A DNA stretch of 64,000 bases. Origin: an uncultured Draconibacterium sp. GTDB taxonomy: Bacteria; Bacteroidota; Bacteroidia; Bacteroidales; Prolixibacteraceae. Position 1 is the first letter of the stretch. The number at the start of each line of letters is the position of its first letter. The notes beneath the pieces were generated by a model. The model ran no database searches and was not told where the DNA came from. It worked only from the letters and a program-made list of their open reading frames with translations. This document shows positions 1 through 8,950 of this stretch, piece after piece. The position numbers and the translations under genes are program-made. The stretch lies in assembly GCF_963675065.1 (NCBI RefSeq), contig NZ_OY775905.1:1500501-1564500 (forward strand), in the 5' to 3' direction.

Positions 1-713
1 TGGACAATTTGGGCCTGGCAGATAATACCATAATCTGCTTTACCGGCGATAATGGCGGAGTGGCAGCCGGTGATGCTTTTGCCACTTCGAATAAACCGCT
101 GCGTGGCGGTAAAGGTTATCAGTTTGAAGGTGGAATTCGCGAACCATTCTTAATAAAAGTTCCTGAACTGGGGAACGGGCAGAAATGCAACACTCCTGTT
201 ACGGGGACCGATTTCTACCCAACAATTCTGGAACTTTGCGGCGCTGATTTAAAACCGGAAGAACACAAAGATGGAGTGAGTCTTGTTCCGCTTTTAGAAG
301 GTAAATCAATTACTGAAAGGCCTCTTATCTGGCATTATCCGCATTACGGGAACCAGGGTGGCGAACCATCATCAATTATTCGTTTGGGCGACTGGAAACT
401 CATTCATTATTACGAAGACGGCCATGAGGAACTGTACAATTTGAAAAATGATTTAAGCGAAACGACGGATCTTGCTGCTGAGAATTCTGAAAAGGTGGAG
501 GCATTGAGTAAGCAACTTTTTGACATGCTGGAAGAAATGGGTGCTCGTTTTCCAACACAAGACCCAACATGGACAGCAGAGCGTGAAAAAGCACATCTGC
601 AAAATATTATTGACAAAAGATGGCCGGCACTGGAAAAAGAACGGCTTTGGATGCTCTCAGAAGATTTTGATCCGGGGAACGACTGGTGGGGAAGTAAAAT
701 CACTATTGACTAA
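1..713 (+). CDS. Sulfatase (S1 family), C-terminal part, cut by window edge
   Basis: This is the C-terminal part of a type I sulfatase, which hydrolyses sulfate esters, in this phylum usually on host or algal glycans. The frame is open from base 3 to the window edge (DNLGLADNT at the edge), so the gene starts outside and the TTG at 9 is not a real start. Family signs are the GDNGG segment, the KGYQFEGGIREP segment typical of the sulfatase core, and a C-terminal subdomain with LGDWKLIHYYEDG and ELYNLKNDLSE. The catalytic Cys/Ser formylglycine motif would lie upstream and is not visible, so activity cannot be judged. It is followed after 110 bases by a co-oriented isomerase-like gene, and the two may form one sugar-use operon. 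Confidence 0.93.
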   Translation, partial: DNLGLADNTIICFTGDNGGVAAGDAFATSNKPLRGGKGYQFEGGIREPFLIKVPELGNGQKCNTPVTGTDFYPTILELCGADLKPEEHKDGVSLVPLLEGKSITERPLIWHYPHYGNQGGEPSSIIRLGDWKLIHYYEDGHEELYNLKNDLSETTDLAAENSEKVEALSKQLFDMLEEMGARFPTQDPTWTAEREKAHLQNIIDKRWPALEKERLWMLSEDFDPGNDWWGSKITID

Positions 714-823
714 GTAAAAATATAGTCATATTTCATATCTTTTACGTCTTAATAAAACAGAACATTTTTTTAATGGCTAATAAACAGCAGACAAAACAGC
801 ATATAATTTAAACCACATTAACC

Positions 824-1753
824 ATGGAGAGAAGAAATTTTATTCGTAACGCAGCTGCGGGCACACTGGCTTTCAGCAGTATCTCAGGCATTGCAGGAGC
901 TTCAGTTTCCGATTCAAAAGTGTCAAATTCAGCTAAGTTTAAGTTGAAATATGCGCCAGGACTTGGAACCTTCCGCGAGCATGTTGGAGAAGATCCGATT
1001 GAAAACCTCAAGTTTATTGCCGATCAGGGCTTTACAGCTTTTTTTGACAATGGCCTGATGTGGAAACCATCTGAAATGCAGGAAAAAATTGGTAACGAAG
1101 CAGCGCGTCTTGGACTCGATATTGGCCCGTTTATCGTTTATGCCGATCATGGTGCCAAATACGGTGTTACCGACGATCCTGAAGTAACTAAAATGTTGGT
1201 AGATAAAACCGAAGAAGCACTTAATGTACAAAAAAGAACAGGTGCAAAAACAGGATTGATAACATTCGGTATATATGACGAAAAAATGGATTGGGATTAT
1301 CAAACCATTAATGTAATCAATCATATGCGCGCTTGTTGTGATGTTGCCGGAACAAGCGGGCTGGATTTAGTTATGGAACCACTAAACCATCAGGTTGACC
1401 ATCCAAAATTATTCCTTACAAAAATGGCGCAGGCAAAAATGATTTGCGTTGCCGTTGATCATCCAAGCTGTAAAATTGTTGACGATCTCTATCATCAGCA
1501 AATTACCGAGGGCAACCTCATTATGAATATGGATATCTGCTGGGATTATATTGGCGCGTTTCATTGTGGCGACAACCCAGGACGTAAAGAACCCGGAACC
1601 GGAGAGATTAACTTCGTCAAAATTTTCAAACATATGTACGACAAAGGCTACAACGGAACAATTTGTGCCGAACATGGTAAAAGTATTCCCGGAAAAGAAG
1701 GCGAAATAGCTTTTATTGAAGCGTACCGGAAAGCCGACTCTTTTGAAGTTTAG
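824..1753 (+). CDS. Hydroxypyruvate isomerase-like TIM-barrel protein with Tat signal
   Basis: 309-aa sugar phosphate isomerase/epimerase superfamily protein, closest in motif to the hydroxypyruvate isomerase (Hyi) group. The N-terminus has a twin-arginine type signal (MERRNFIRNAAAG, then a hydrophobic stretch to about residue 27), so export to the periplasm is likely. The barrel part carries VMEPLN (metal-binding Glu), a DDLYHQQ segment, and HCGDNPGRKEPGTGEI, which matches the conserved HxxDxPGRxEPGTGE of the family; a late Glu lies in ICAEHG. The fold and metal site are well supported, but the true substrate is not, because exported members of this family in Bacteroidota are mostly uncharacterised. 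It lies downstream of the sulfatase and is closed by a strong palindromic terminator. Confidence 0.88.
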   Translation: MERRNFIRNAAAGTLAFSSISGIAGASVSDSKVSNSAKFKLKYAPGLGTFREHVGEDPIENLKFIADQGFTAFFDNGLMWKPSEMQEKIGNEAARLGLDIGPFIVYADHGAKYGVTDDPEVTKMLVDKTEEALNVQKRTGAKTGLITFGIYDEKMDWDYQTINVINHMRACCDVAGTSGLDLVMEPLNHQVDHPKLFLTKMAQAKMICVAVDHPSCKIVDDLYHQQITEGNLIMNMDICWDYIGAFHCGDNPGRKEPGTGEINFVKIFKHMYDKGYNGTICAEHGKSIPGKEGEIAFIEAYRKADSFEV

Positions 1754-1774
1754 CATTTAATTCCTACAAATAAA

Positions 1775-1802
1775 AAAGGTGGTTCATATATGAACCACCT
1801 TT
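1775..1802. terminator. Perfect 28-bp palindrome, probable bidirectional terminator
   Basis: The sequence reads AAAGGTGGTTCATA followed by its exact reverse complement and is flanked by A and T runs. It sits 22 bases after the stop of the isomerase-like gene, where an intrinsic terminator is expected. Confidence 0.8.
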
Positions 1803-1976
1803 CTTTGCATTTTGTCTTCATCATTGGGAGGGAGAACAGTATGCAGTAATTAAAATACTACTGAAGAACTGCCAAATATTATTATCTGTTATTAATTCTC
1901 TATCAGTAAAACGTTTTGCAAAGATCGGTTTATCATTTTTAGTAGTATCTGCAAATCGTAAAAAGCAAACCCCACA

Positions 1977-2009
1977 TTGTAAAAATTCATTATATGTAAC
2001 ATAAATTTG
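1977..2009 (+). promoter_or_regulatory. Candidate Bacteroidota promoter for the AraC-type gene
   Basis: TTG at 1977-1979 and TAAATTTG at 2002-2009, spaced by 22 bases, fit the Bacteroidota primary-sigma consensus (TTTG, about 19-21 bases, TAnnTTTG). The start codon follows at 2047. A loose inverted repeat (TGTAAAAATT ... AATTTTACA, about 1979-2020) overlaps it and could be an operator. The rest of the 1803-2046 gap shows nothing else recognisable. Confidence 0.45.
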
Positions 2010-2046
2010 TAATTTTACACTCAAGCCATTTAATTACAATTAAATA

Positions 2047-3207
2047 ATGATCCAAACCATCGCATTATTATCTCCTGTTTACGTCACTCTTTTTTGGGGT
2101 TTAAACTTTGTATTGCAAAAAAAATCGGCTAATCTGCCTCGCTGGACACTTGGTGTTTTTTTACTTTTTGCTTGCTTATTATATATTTCTCATGTTATTT
2201 TTTTCTCACGATTCGACCACTTTTATGCTTTTTTCGAAAGCATCTACTTATTTGCCGCATTGTCACTTTATCCTCTTTTTTACACCTACATACTACAATT
2301 AACGACCATACGTCTTAAATTTCCACAACATCTGTTTCATTTCTTGCCAGGCATTTTTTTTGGATTATCTACTTTAATTTTAACACTAATACTTACGCCC
2401 GAAGAACGTATTTTTTATGTCGAACATATTCTTGTAGAATCAAACCTGAAAGAAATAAATCTTAATACTCTGGCCGGACTTAGAGGTTGGAATTTTCTGT
2501 TAAGCCGCATAACACTTATTCTTCAAACAATAATATACCTGATTCTGCTTATTCGCATTTCAAATAAACACGAAAAAGTAATTAACAACTACTTTTCGAA
2601 TACGGAAGGGAAGAAGATTAATTGGATAAAAAATTTAGGATTTATTGCTTTTGCCGTTTCACTGGCGGCCATAATTTTTGCATTACTGGGAAGGAGTTAT
2701 TTTATACACCATAACCTTTCGCTTCTTATTCCTTCCGTTTTTTTTACCACACTATTTTTTCTGGTCGGCTACAAAGGAAATACGCAGCGAGAGATCTTTG
2801 AACGGCTTTACGAACAAGAGGAAAACAATGCAAATGAGGAAATTCAGGATTCATTTGAAAATGATTTAAAAACACGCCTATTAAGACTATTCGAACACGA
2901 CAAAATTTACCAGGTTAACAACCTGAGGATAAGCACTGTTTGCGAATCGCTGCTTACCAACCGCACCTACATTTCGAGATTGATTAACGACGAATTTGAA
3001 ATGAATTTTAACGAGTTCGTAAATAAGTACCGGGTTGAAGAAGCAAAACGACTGTTACTTTCCCGTGAAAACAACAAATTCACGATGGAATATATTGCCC
3101 AGCAAGCCGGTTTTGGTTCAGTTGCATCATTTTCGCGAGCGTTTAAAGAAATAGAAGGAACAACTCCGGGTAAGTATCGCGAAAAACAAAATAATTTGGT
3201 TGATTGA
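2047..3207 (+). CDS. AraC-family regulator with N-terminal multi-TM domain
   Basis: 386 aa. Residues 1 to about 245 hold roughly seven hydrophobic segments (for example around residues 8-26, 34-52, 60-85, 95-118, 150-170, 195-215 and 220-240), so the sensor part is in the inner membrane. The C-terminal ~110 residues form an AraC-type double helix-turn-helix: ISTVCESLLTNRTYISRLIN is the first recognition unit, and YIAQQAGFGSVASFSRAFKE with the closing TTPGKYRE is the second. This layout is common in Bacteroidota for sensing a ligand at the membrane and acting directly on DNA. The gene is monocistronic and convergent with the kinase at 3306; its targets may be the sulfatase/isomerase genes just upstream, but nothing in the sequence proves that. 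Confidence 0.88.
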   Translation: MIQTIALLSPVYVTLFWGLNFVLQKKSANLPRWTLGVFLLFACLLYISHVIFFSRFDHFYAFFESIYLFAALSLYPLFYTYILQLTTIRLKFPQHLFHFLPGIFFGLSTLILTLILTPEERIFYVEHILVESNLKEINLNTLAGLRGWNFLLSRITLILQTIIYLILLIRISNKHEKVINNYFSNTEGKKINWIKNLGFIAFAVSLAAIIFALLGRSYFIHHNLSLLIPSVFFTTLFFLVGYKGNTQREIFERLYEQEENNANEEIQDSFENDLKTRLLRLFEHDKIYQVNNLRISTVCESLLTNRTYISRLINDEFEMNFNEFVNKYRVEEAKRLLLSRENNKFTMEYIAQQAGFGSVASFSRAFKEIEGTTPGKYREKQNNLVD

Positions 3208-3305
3208 GAATCATAGCGATTACGATCTTTTATCACTACAGCCTCAACAAATACTTCTGATAAAAAATAGTTAAAGCTGTGAGCTCTTTTAGAATTGAAC
3301 TCAGG

Positions 3306-5102
3306 TTAGTTCGAATTAACAGGAAGCTCAACAATAAAAGAGGTACCCGTACCTACCTGAGTGGCATAGTTTATTGTTCCACCATGCTTATCGACAATTT
3401 TTTTAACAATATCCAGTCCCATACCGGTTCCTTCTCCTACGTTTTTGGTGGTATAAAATGGCTCAAAAATCCTTTTATGATGCTCCTTGGGAATACCACA
3501 ACCCTCGTCTGTAATGGTTACTGAAATACGATTACCATTAACATTATCAATGGCTATGGTCAGGTTACCTTTCTCATTCATGGCATGTACTGCATTTGAA
3601 ATCAGATTGTTCCAAACCTGCCCCAACTGATCACCATAGGCAACAATTATTGGCTCGGCATTGTATTTCCGAATCACATTAACTCCCTTTTTTATTTTAT
3701 TGGTGTTTAAGGTAAGTACTGTTTCAATGCTTTCTTCAATGTTAACAGGAACTTTTTGCCCATCGGCCTTTTTATGTACATAGTTTTTAAGGGCATAAAC
3801 CACTTTGCCCGTTTTGTCGGATGCTAATAAAATATTTCCCACATTTTTGGGAAGCGAAATAAAATTTCTTGCTGCCTTACAAACGGTATACAGGTTCTTG
3901 TTTTCCTCCATTTCAGGAGTAATCTTATCCCAATTCATATACACCAATATGTCGGCTAACTTCAATGCGTATTCTGGGTGCTTATTTTCCAGTTGCGTAG
4001 TAAACATTCGTTTCTTTGCTCTTTTTTCTTTTGACGAAAGATAATCGGTGCTTTTATCAGAGTTAGCCAGTAAGTGCATATACAGTTCTAAGTCCTCTTT
4101 CGAGAACTTCATTACAACCTTTTCAATGTCGTTCTTCAGGTTTGCAATTGAATCTTTCATATTTAATGCCGAAGCAGTAATTGCACCAATTGGAGTATTA
4201 ATTTCGTGAGCAATGCCGGCCACCAATTGTCCTAAGGCTCCCATTTTTTCCGACTGAACCAGTCGCGCCTGGGTTTTCTTGAGTGTATCGAGGGTATTTT
4301 TAAGGTACTCATTTTTCTTATTCAGATCGTCGTGAGCTTCGGTAAGTTGCCGCTCGTATTCTATCAATTTGGTAATATCCTGCGATATACCAAACGTCCC
4401 AATTATTTGCTTGTTTGCATCAAATAGCGGATACTTGGTTGTTTTCACATAGCTTACTTTACCATCTTCCCAAACTTCTTTTTCCTCCAAAGTTTTTGCC
4501 TCACCGGTTTGCATAATCTTCTGTTCATCTTCAAAGGCATTTTTTGCATGTTCAGGACTAAAAAAATCAAAATCAGTCTTCCCAATTGCTTCCGACATAC
4601 TGTTTAATCCAAAATATTTCATCATGGGCTTACTAATCAGTATAAAGCGACTCTTTTTATCTTTGAAGTAGATATTGAGTGGTATCTCATTCATTAGTTT
4701 ATTGAAGAAAAACAACTTCTGACTGATTTGCTTGTGATCTCTTTCGTAGATATTGATGATTTCAAAAAGAAAAAATTCGGTACAATCTTCTTCAACAGGC
4801 GTAATTTTAAACGTTATCGAATATTCATCGATGTTATTAATTTTTATTTCTTGCTTAAACTCACTTTCCCTCAAGGTCTTTAATCTCTGATTTTCTATCA
4901 GTTCATTTATTTCAACGCCATCCGAAATAATTTCCTTAAGGCTGAAACTTTTGGATACATTTTTGGCCAGGCGAAAATAAAGTGCAAAATCCTGGTTATA
5001 CGCTCTAACCATTGTTTTATCGTCAACAATAGCCATTGGTTTGCTTACCAGGTTAATCATTTTTTTAAGGCTCTCAAATGAGATAATTGTGTTTTCTGCC
5101 AT
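3306..5102 (-). CDS. PAS-domain sensor histidine kinase (orphan, soluble)
   Basis: 598 aa with no transmembrane segment, so probably cytosolic. A degenerate PAS-like region (about 10-115) is followed by a clear PAS domain (about 135-245, ending GTFGISQDITK), a coiled coil to about 285, then the phosphoacceptor region (GIAHEINTP, His299). About 200 residues on come the N box (WNNLISNAVHAM), G1 box (DEGCGIP), F box (FEPFYTTK) and G2 box (GEGTGMGL). The spacing between the H and N boxes is longer than usual and contains an acidic/lysine-rich helix region around 320-400. No response regulator is adjacent. It lies 160 bases downstream of P1 on the same strand, so it could be read through from the array, although that gap shows no clear signal either way. 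Confidence 0.9.
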   Translation of the reverse strand: MAENTIISFESLKKMINLVSKPMAIVDDKTMVRAYNQDFALYFRLAKNVSKSFSLKEIISDGVEINELIENQRLKTLRESEFKQEIKINNIDEYSITFKITPVEEDCTEFFLFEIINIYERDHKQISQKLFFFNKLMNEIPLNIYFKDKKSRFILISKPMMKYFGLNSMSEAIGKTDFDFFSPEHAKNAFEDEQKIMQTGEAKTLEEKEVWEDGKVSYVKTTKYPLFDANKQIIGTFGISQDITKLIEYERQLTEAHDDLNKKNEYLKNTLDTLKKTQARLVQSEKMGALGQLVAGIAHEINTPIGAITASALNMKDSIANLKNDIEKVVMKFSKEDLELYMHLLANSDKSTDYLSSKEKRAKKRMFTTQLENKHPEYALKLADILVYMNWDKITPEMEENKNLYTVCKAARNFISLPKNVGNILLASDKTGKVVYALKNYVHKKADGQKVPVNIEESIETVLTLNTNKIKKGVNVIRKYNAEPIIVAYGDQLGQVWNNLISNAVHAMNEKGNLTIAIDNVNGNRISVTITDEGCGIPKEHHKRIFEPFYTTKNVGEGTGMGLDIVKKIVDKHGGTINYATQVGTGTSFIVELPVNSN

Positions 5103-5262
5103 TGATTACATTTTGTTTCAAGCTGTTGGAATATCACGCCGGTCCACAGAGCGCAACATTATTTCTGCAATGATACTAAGTAGAACTATAAAAATAAAGG
5201 CTTTATGTTTAATAACAGAAGCCAATTATAAATCAATACAAAAGCTAAATCAACAATTCGTT

Positions 5263-7680
5263 TTATTCATATCTGAGTGCCTCAACCGGATTTCGACTGG
5301 CTGCCCTATACGATTGAAAACTTACTGTAAACAATGCGATTCCCAATGCCAACACTCCGGCCAAAACAAAAATCCACCAACTGAGTGATGTTTTATAGGC
5401 AAAATTCCCGAGCCATTTATCCATGGCAAACCATGCCGCCGGACAGGCAATAACAAAGGCCAGTGCTACCCATTTGATATAATCTTTGTTTAGCAGCGTC
5501 AATATCTCGGAAACGCGCGCACCATTTACTTTTCGCACACCAATTTCTTTGGTTCGGTTTTGCGTAATAATCAGCGCCAGGCCAAACAATCCCATGGAGC
5601 AAATAAACCAGGCAATAAGCGTGAAAACCGAAAGCAAACGCGCCTGCAGTAACTCGGCTTTGTAAACCCTTTTATACATGGCATCAACGTGCTCGTACTG
5701 AAACGAATATTCGGGAAACAGATCATTCCACACCTTTCTCATATCGGCCAGTGCTTCGTTTTTCATTCCGGGTTTAAACGAAACCACAAAGTTTAAAAGC
5801 CACAATTTATCGCGTTTAAAAAGTACCAGCGGCTCTACCTGCTTCCGTAAACTTGATAGATGAAAGTCTTCAACCACGCCAATAATTTTCCCTTTTGGAA
5901 TGGTAATTCCCGATCCCGGAGATGAAAAAATAAGCTTAAATTCTTTGCCAACTATATCCTCCGGATTCGAATAATGCAGGCGTTTCAAAGCCGCTTTATT
6001 GATGATGTATTCGCCCGAGCCTTCATTGTCTTTATTGTTTTCCGAGAAGTTGGTTCCGGCCAAAAACTGCAGGTTGAATATTGATGCAAATGAATAATCG
6101 CAGGGAAAAACACCAATGCCATCAGAATTCTGTTCGGGATCTTCCGATTCGTAACCTTCCATTTCAAACGGAAACATATCGTTTGCCTCACCGCCCGGAG
6201 GTTCCATCATGGCAGAAACTGACTCGATGCTGTTGTATTGCAGCAATTCCTCTTTTAGCACACCAAACTTTTGCTGAATGCTGGCATGAACCGATTCAAA
6301 ACAAATCACATTGTCTTGCTGAACGCCCATACTGTTTTTTAGCGCGTAGTTGGTTTGCCGCGATATAACAATTACGGTAATGATTAAAGCAATGGAGAAA
6401 GCATATTGAAAGACAATGAGAATACGGCTGACACCATTTCGATGTACCGCCACGGCAGATCCTCTGTTTCCCCCCAACCGAATAGACGAAAAAACCGATT
6501 TCAGAACAGGAAGCATACCAAATACCAGCGTTAATAAACTGAATGCCAGAACCAACAGAATAATTGTTGTGGAATTACCGGCCACCAAATTTAGTTGATA
6601 AAAACGAATGATTCCGATAGCAACCGGCACCGACAGCAAAATAGCAAACAACAAAGTTGCCCCAAGAATACAAATCCCCTCGAATAAAAAGTACTTCACC
6701 ACTGTACTTTTTGACGAGCCAAGCAGTTTATTTATAAACAGGTATTTTGCACTGAACCCGGCCATGCCAATATTCAGGTTGGCGTAATTACTAATTGAAA
6801 TAAGCAGTAAAATAAAAGCCGCGATAGCCAGCACATAAACGTTTCGGATGTTGCTGTTTTCCTCTATCTCGCGGAGTTTATGGGAGTTTAAATGAATGTC
6901 GGAAATCTTTTGCAGATGTACCTCGGTATCCATTTCTTTCAGGTTAGCTTCGCGATTGTTTTTAAGGTAATCGGATACTCCATCCTTAACATTCTTAACC
7001 GAAGCGTTTTCGTTTAAAACCAGATAAGTCCAGGCCCAGCCGTATGTAAACTGATCAACCAGAGGAGTAGCAACAAAATCGGGATGAAAATGACTGTTTG
7101 CCGGAAAATCTTCCATTACTCCTGCAATGGTAAAATCCTGGTCTTCGCCGTAATACTGCCCGGATGGCAAGGTAAGCACCTCGCCCACCGGATTTTTATT
7201 CCCAAAAACCTTTTGAGCAAAACGTTGAGAAACTACCATCGATGCCAGATTTTCAAGCACGGTTTCTTTATTACCAATCAACATTTTCGCATCAAAAACA
7301 TTGAAAAAGGTACTGTCGCATTCAAAAGCCTGCTCCACTTTGTAGTACCGCTGATCGTATTTCATTAAACCGCCACGCACCGGACGTAAGCGAACAAATT
7401 CCTCCACCTCAGGCAGCGCATCGCTCATTTCATGAATATACCCCGGATTGATAATACGGGCAAAATGCCTTCCGCTAAAAAAGTCGGGATCTGTAATCGT
7501 GTAACGATAAGTGCGAGCTGATTTCTGATAATACGAATCGTAGGTCAGCTCATTTTTCAGAAACAGTGCAATAAATATTATCCCGACTAAGGCCAGACCA
7601 AGCCCGACTATTTTTACCAGGTTTAAAAAGGGATGCTTAAGCAAGTTTCGAAATACGACTTTTGGAATCATAAAAAGCAA
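5263..7680 (-). CDS. MacB/FtsX-type ABC permease P1
   Basis: Inner-membrane subunit of a type VII ABC system; such permeases turn cytoplasmic ATP hydrolysis into work on periplasmic substrates. The 805-aa protein shows the double layout shared by the whole array: TM1 (about 20-42), first periplasmic MacB-like domain to about 285, TM2-4 with the first FtsX domain, TM5 (about 430), second periplasmic domain to about 670, and TM6-8 with the second FtsX domain. The second coupling segment is canonical (RTKEIGVRKVNGA), but the first has decayed to AKYLFINKLLGSS. It ends SRNPVEALRYE with TAA. It is the promoter-distal permease, 113 bases behind the second ATPase gene, with which it probably works. 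Met4 is a possible alternative start. Confidence 0.92.
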   Translation of the reverse strand: MLFMIPKVVFRNLLKHPFLNLVKIVGLGLALVGIIFIALFLKNELTYDSYYQKSARTYRYTITDPDFFSGRHFARIINPGYIHEMSDALPEVEEFVRLRPVRGGLMKYDQRYYKVEQAFECDSTFFNVFDAKMLIGNKETVLENLASMVVSQRFAQKVFGNKNPVGEVLTLPSGQYYGEDQDFTIAGVMEDFPANSHFHPDFVATPLVDQFTYGWAWTYLVLNENASVKNVKDGVSDYLKNNREANLKEMDTEVHLQKISDIHLNSHKLREIEENSNIRNVYVLAIAAFILLLISISNYANLNIGMAGFSAKYLFINKLLGSSKSTVVKYFLFEGICILGATLLFAILLSVPVAIGIIRFYQLNLVAGNSTTIILLVLAFSLLTLVFGMLPVLKSVFSSIRLGGNRGSAVAVHRNGVSRILIVFQYAFSIALIITVIVISRQTNYALKNSMGVQQDNVICFESVHASIQQKFGVLKEELLQYNSIESVSAMMEPPGGEANDMFPFEMEGYESEDPEQNSDGIGVFPCDYSFASIFNLQFLAGTNFSENNKDNEGSGEYIINKAALKRLHYSNPEDIVGKEFKLIFSSPGSGITIPKGKIIGVVEDFHLSSLRKQVEPLVLFKRDKLWLLNFVVSFKPGMKNEALADMRKVWNDLFPEYSFQYEHVDAMYKRVYKAELLQARLLSVFTLIAWFICSMGLFGLALIITQNRTKEIGVRKVNGARVSEILTLLNKDYIKWVALAFVIACPAAWFAMDKWLGNFAYKTSLSWWIFVLAGVLALGIALFTVSFQSYRAASRNPVEALRYE

Positions 7681-7793
7681 AATTAAAGTTTACAGCCAGG
7701 TGTTGAATTAACCAACTAATTTAGTTGATATACACGCACTTTCAAAAAGGTTCATTTTGCCCGTTCTAAAAAAAATTCCAAAACTCCCAATCC

Positions 7794-8462
7794 TTATTTG
7801 TCCTCTTTCAAATAACCATCTTTTAAACGAACAATACGGTTTCCGTATTTTGCATTTTCTTCAGAGTGCGTCACTTGGATAATCGTCATTCCCTCATCGT
7901 TCAGTTTTTTCAGGAGTTCCATAATCATTTGGCCTTGCTCGCTGTGCAGGTTCCCGGTAGGTTCGTCGGCCAACAGAAGTTTCGGACTACCAACAATGGC
8001 TCGTGCAATAGCGACCAGTTGTTGTTGACCTCCCGATAACTGACTTGGGAACAGATCCTTTTTGGCCACAATACTAAATCGGTCGAGCATGTCGGCAACC
8101 ATTGCTTTGCGCTCTTTTCCTTTCACGCCGCGATATACCAGAGGCGTTTCAATGTTTTCGTATACATTCATTTCCTCAATCAGGTGAAAAGCCTGAAAGA
8201 TAAACCCGATATGACTGCGGTGATATTGTACTTTTTGCTTTTCCTTTAACTTATTGGCTGGCTGATCGAGGAATAAATACTCACCTTCGTTTGGTTCATC
8301 CAGAAAACCAATAATATTCAGCAATGTTGATTTACCGGCTCCACTGGGCCCCATTATTGAAACAAATTCGCCTTGTTTAATATCAAGGTTTACTCCTTTT
8401 AGCACAAATGTGCGTTGAAACTTTGCGTCGTAGTATTTGTCGATGTTTTTTAGTTGTATCAT
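7794..8462 (-). CDS. ABC transporter ATPase 2 (MacB/LolD type) with altered motifs
   Basis: 222-aa nucleotide-binding subunit of the LolD/MacB/FtsE class. Visible motifs are Walker A GPSGAGKSTL, Q-loop FIFQAFHLIEE, signature QLSGGQQQ, Walker B LLLADEPTG and switch His in QVTHS. Two positions differ from the usual form seen in the array's other ATPase (53999): the Arg after the signature is Leu (QQQLVAIARAI), and the D-loop reads GNLHSEQ instead of GNLDSK. Both ATPase half-sites should still bind ATP, but turnover may be changed. It is flanked by P1 and, across a GxxExxY gene, by P2, so it may serve those two, which carry the least typical permease ends. Confidence 0.93.
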   Translation of the reverse strand: MIQLKNIDKYYDAKFQRTFVLKGVNLDIKQGEFVSIMGPSGAGKSTLLNIIGFLDEPNEGEYLFLDQPANKLKEKQKVQYHRSHIGFIFQAFHLIEEMNVYENIETPLVYRGVKGKERKAMVADMLDRFSIVAKKDLFPSQLSGGQQQLVAIARAIVGSPKLLLADEPTGNLHSEQGQMIMELLKKLNDEGMTIIQVTHSEENAKYGNRIVRLKDGYLKEDK

Positions 8463-8482
8463 AAAAATAGTTTATTAATTGT

Positions 8483-8520
8483 CTGAATCCTGATCATCAA
8501 GATTTAAAGATTTTCAGGAT
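8483..8520. repeat. Left inverted flank of the GxxExxY gene
   Basis: The 38 bases starting CTGAATCCTGATCATC and ending TTTTCAGGAT form an imperfect inverted match to 8907-8945 on the far side of the GxxExxY gene. The segment also has internal dyad symmetry (ATCCTGA ... TCAGGAT). Such flanks suggest that the small gene arrived as a discrete unit. Confidence 0.5.
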
Positions 8521-8894
8521 TAATGTTTTTTGTACAGTCGTTTGGTTTGCAGGCTGATGGATCCAAAATTAATTAACAAACCAGTTTCTAAATTGTAGGC
8601 CGTTAAATAATTTAAACCCTGAGCAAGATGAACATCCTCGAGGTCTATTATTGCTTTTAATTCAACCATAACTTTATCTTCAATTATAAAATCTGCTCGG
8701 CGTTTACCAACCTCGAAACCTTCATAATAAATGGGCATTTCTTGTTCTCGCTTAAAAGCAATTCCTGCGTTATCTAACTCAATTGCCAAACACCTTTGAT
8801 AAATTACTTCCTGAAATCCATTTCCTAAAGTATTGTGAACCTTCATAGCGCAACCAATAATTTTATATGTCAAGTCATCATCTATCTTTTTCAT
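8520..8894 (-). CDS. GxxExxY protein
   Basis: 124-aa member of the GxxExxY family (PF13366-like), of unproven function. The name-giving motif is GNGFQEVIYQR, and the C-terminal signature GLLINFG is present. The middle reads KRRADFIIEDKVMVELKAI, an Asp followed by Glu-x-Lys as in PD-(D/E)XK nuclease-fold proteins, which is the usual structural guess for the family. It sits between P2 (56 bases upstream) and the second ATPase, in the same orientation, and is bracketed by imperfect 38-base inverted repeats. It has no evident role in transport and is best seen as a passenger gene. Confidence 0.85.
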   Translation of the reverse strand: MKKIDDDLTYKIIGCAMKVHNTLGNGFQEVIYQRCLAIELDNAGIAFKREQEMPIYYEGFEVGKRRADFIIEDKVMVELKAIIDLEDVHLAQGLNYLTAYNLETGLLINFGSISLQTKRLYKKH

Positions 8895-8906
8895 TTTCCT
8901 TCTTCT

Positions 8907-8945
8907 AATCTTGTCAATCTTAAAATCCTGAACATCATGATTCAG
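8907..8945. repeat. Right inverted flank of the GxxExxY gene
   Basis: This segment (AATCTTGTCAATC to ATGATTCAG) is, read in reverse complement, an imperfect copy of 8483-8520. Matching is clearest at the outer end (CTGAATC) and in the TCAGGATT/AAGATT blocks. Confidence 0.5.
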
Positions 8946-8950
8946 ACACT

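Noticed and set aside
1821..2024. Small minus-strand frame of 67 codons upstream of the AraC-type gene
   Set aside because: No recognisable protein features, overlaps the likely promoter of the AraC-type gene, and lacks its own signals.
3208..3305. Possible terminator between the convergent AraC-type and kinase genes
   Set aside because: No stem of convincing length or T-run was found.
5103..5262. Possible promoter or small gene between P1 and the orphan kinase
   Set aside because: No clear consensus promoter, no conserved frame and no hairpin stood out.
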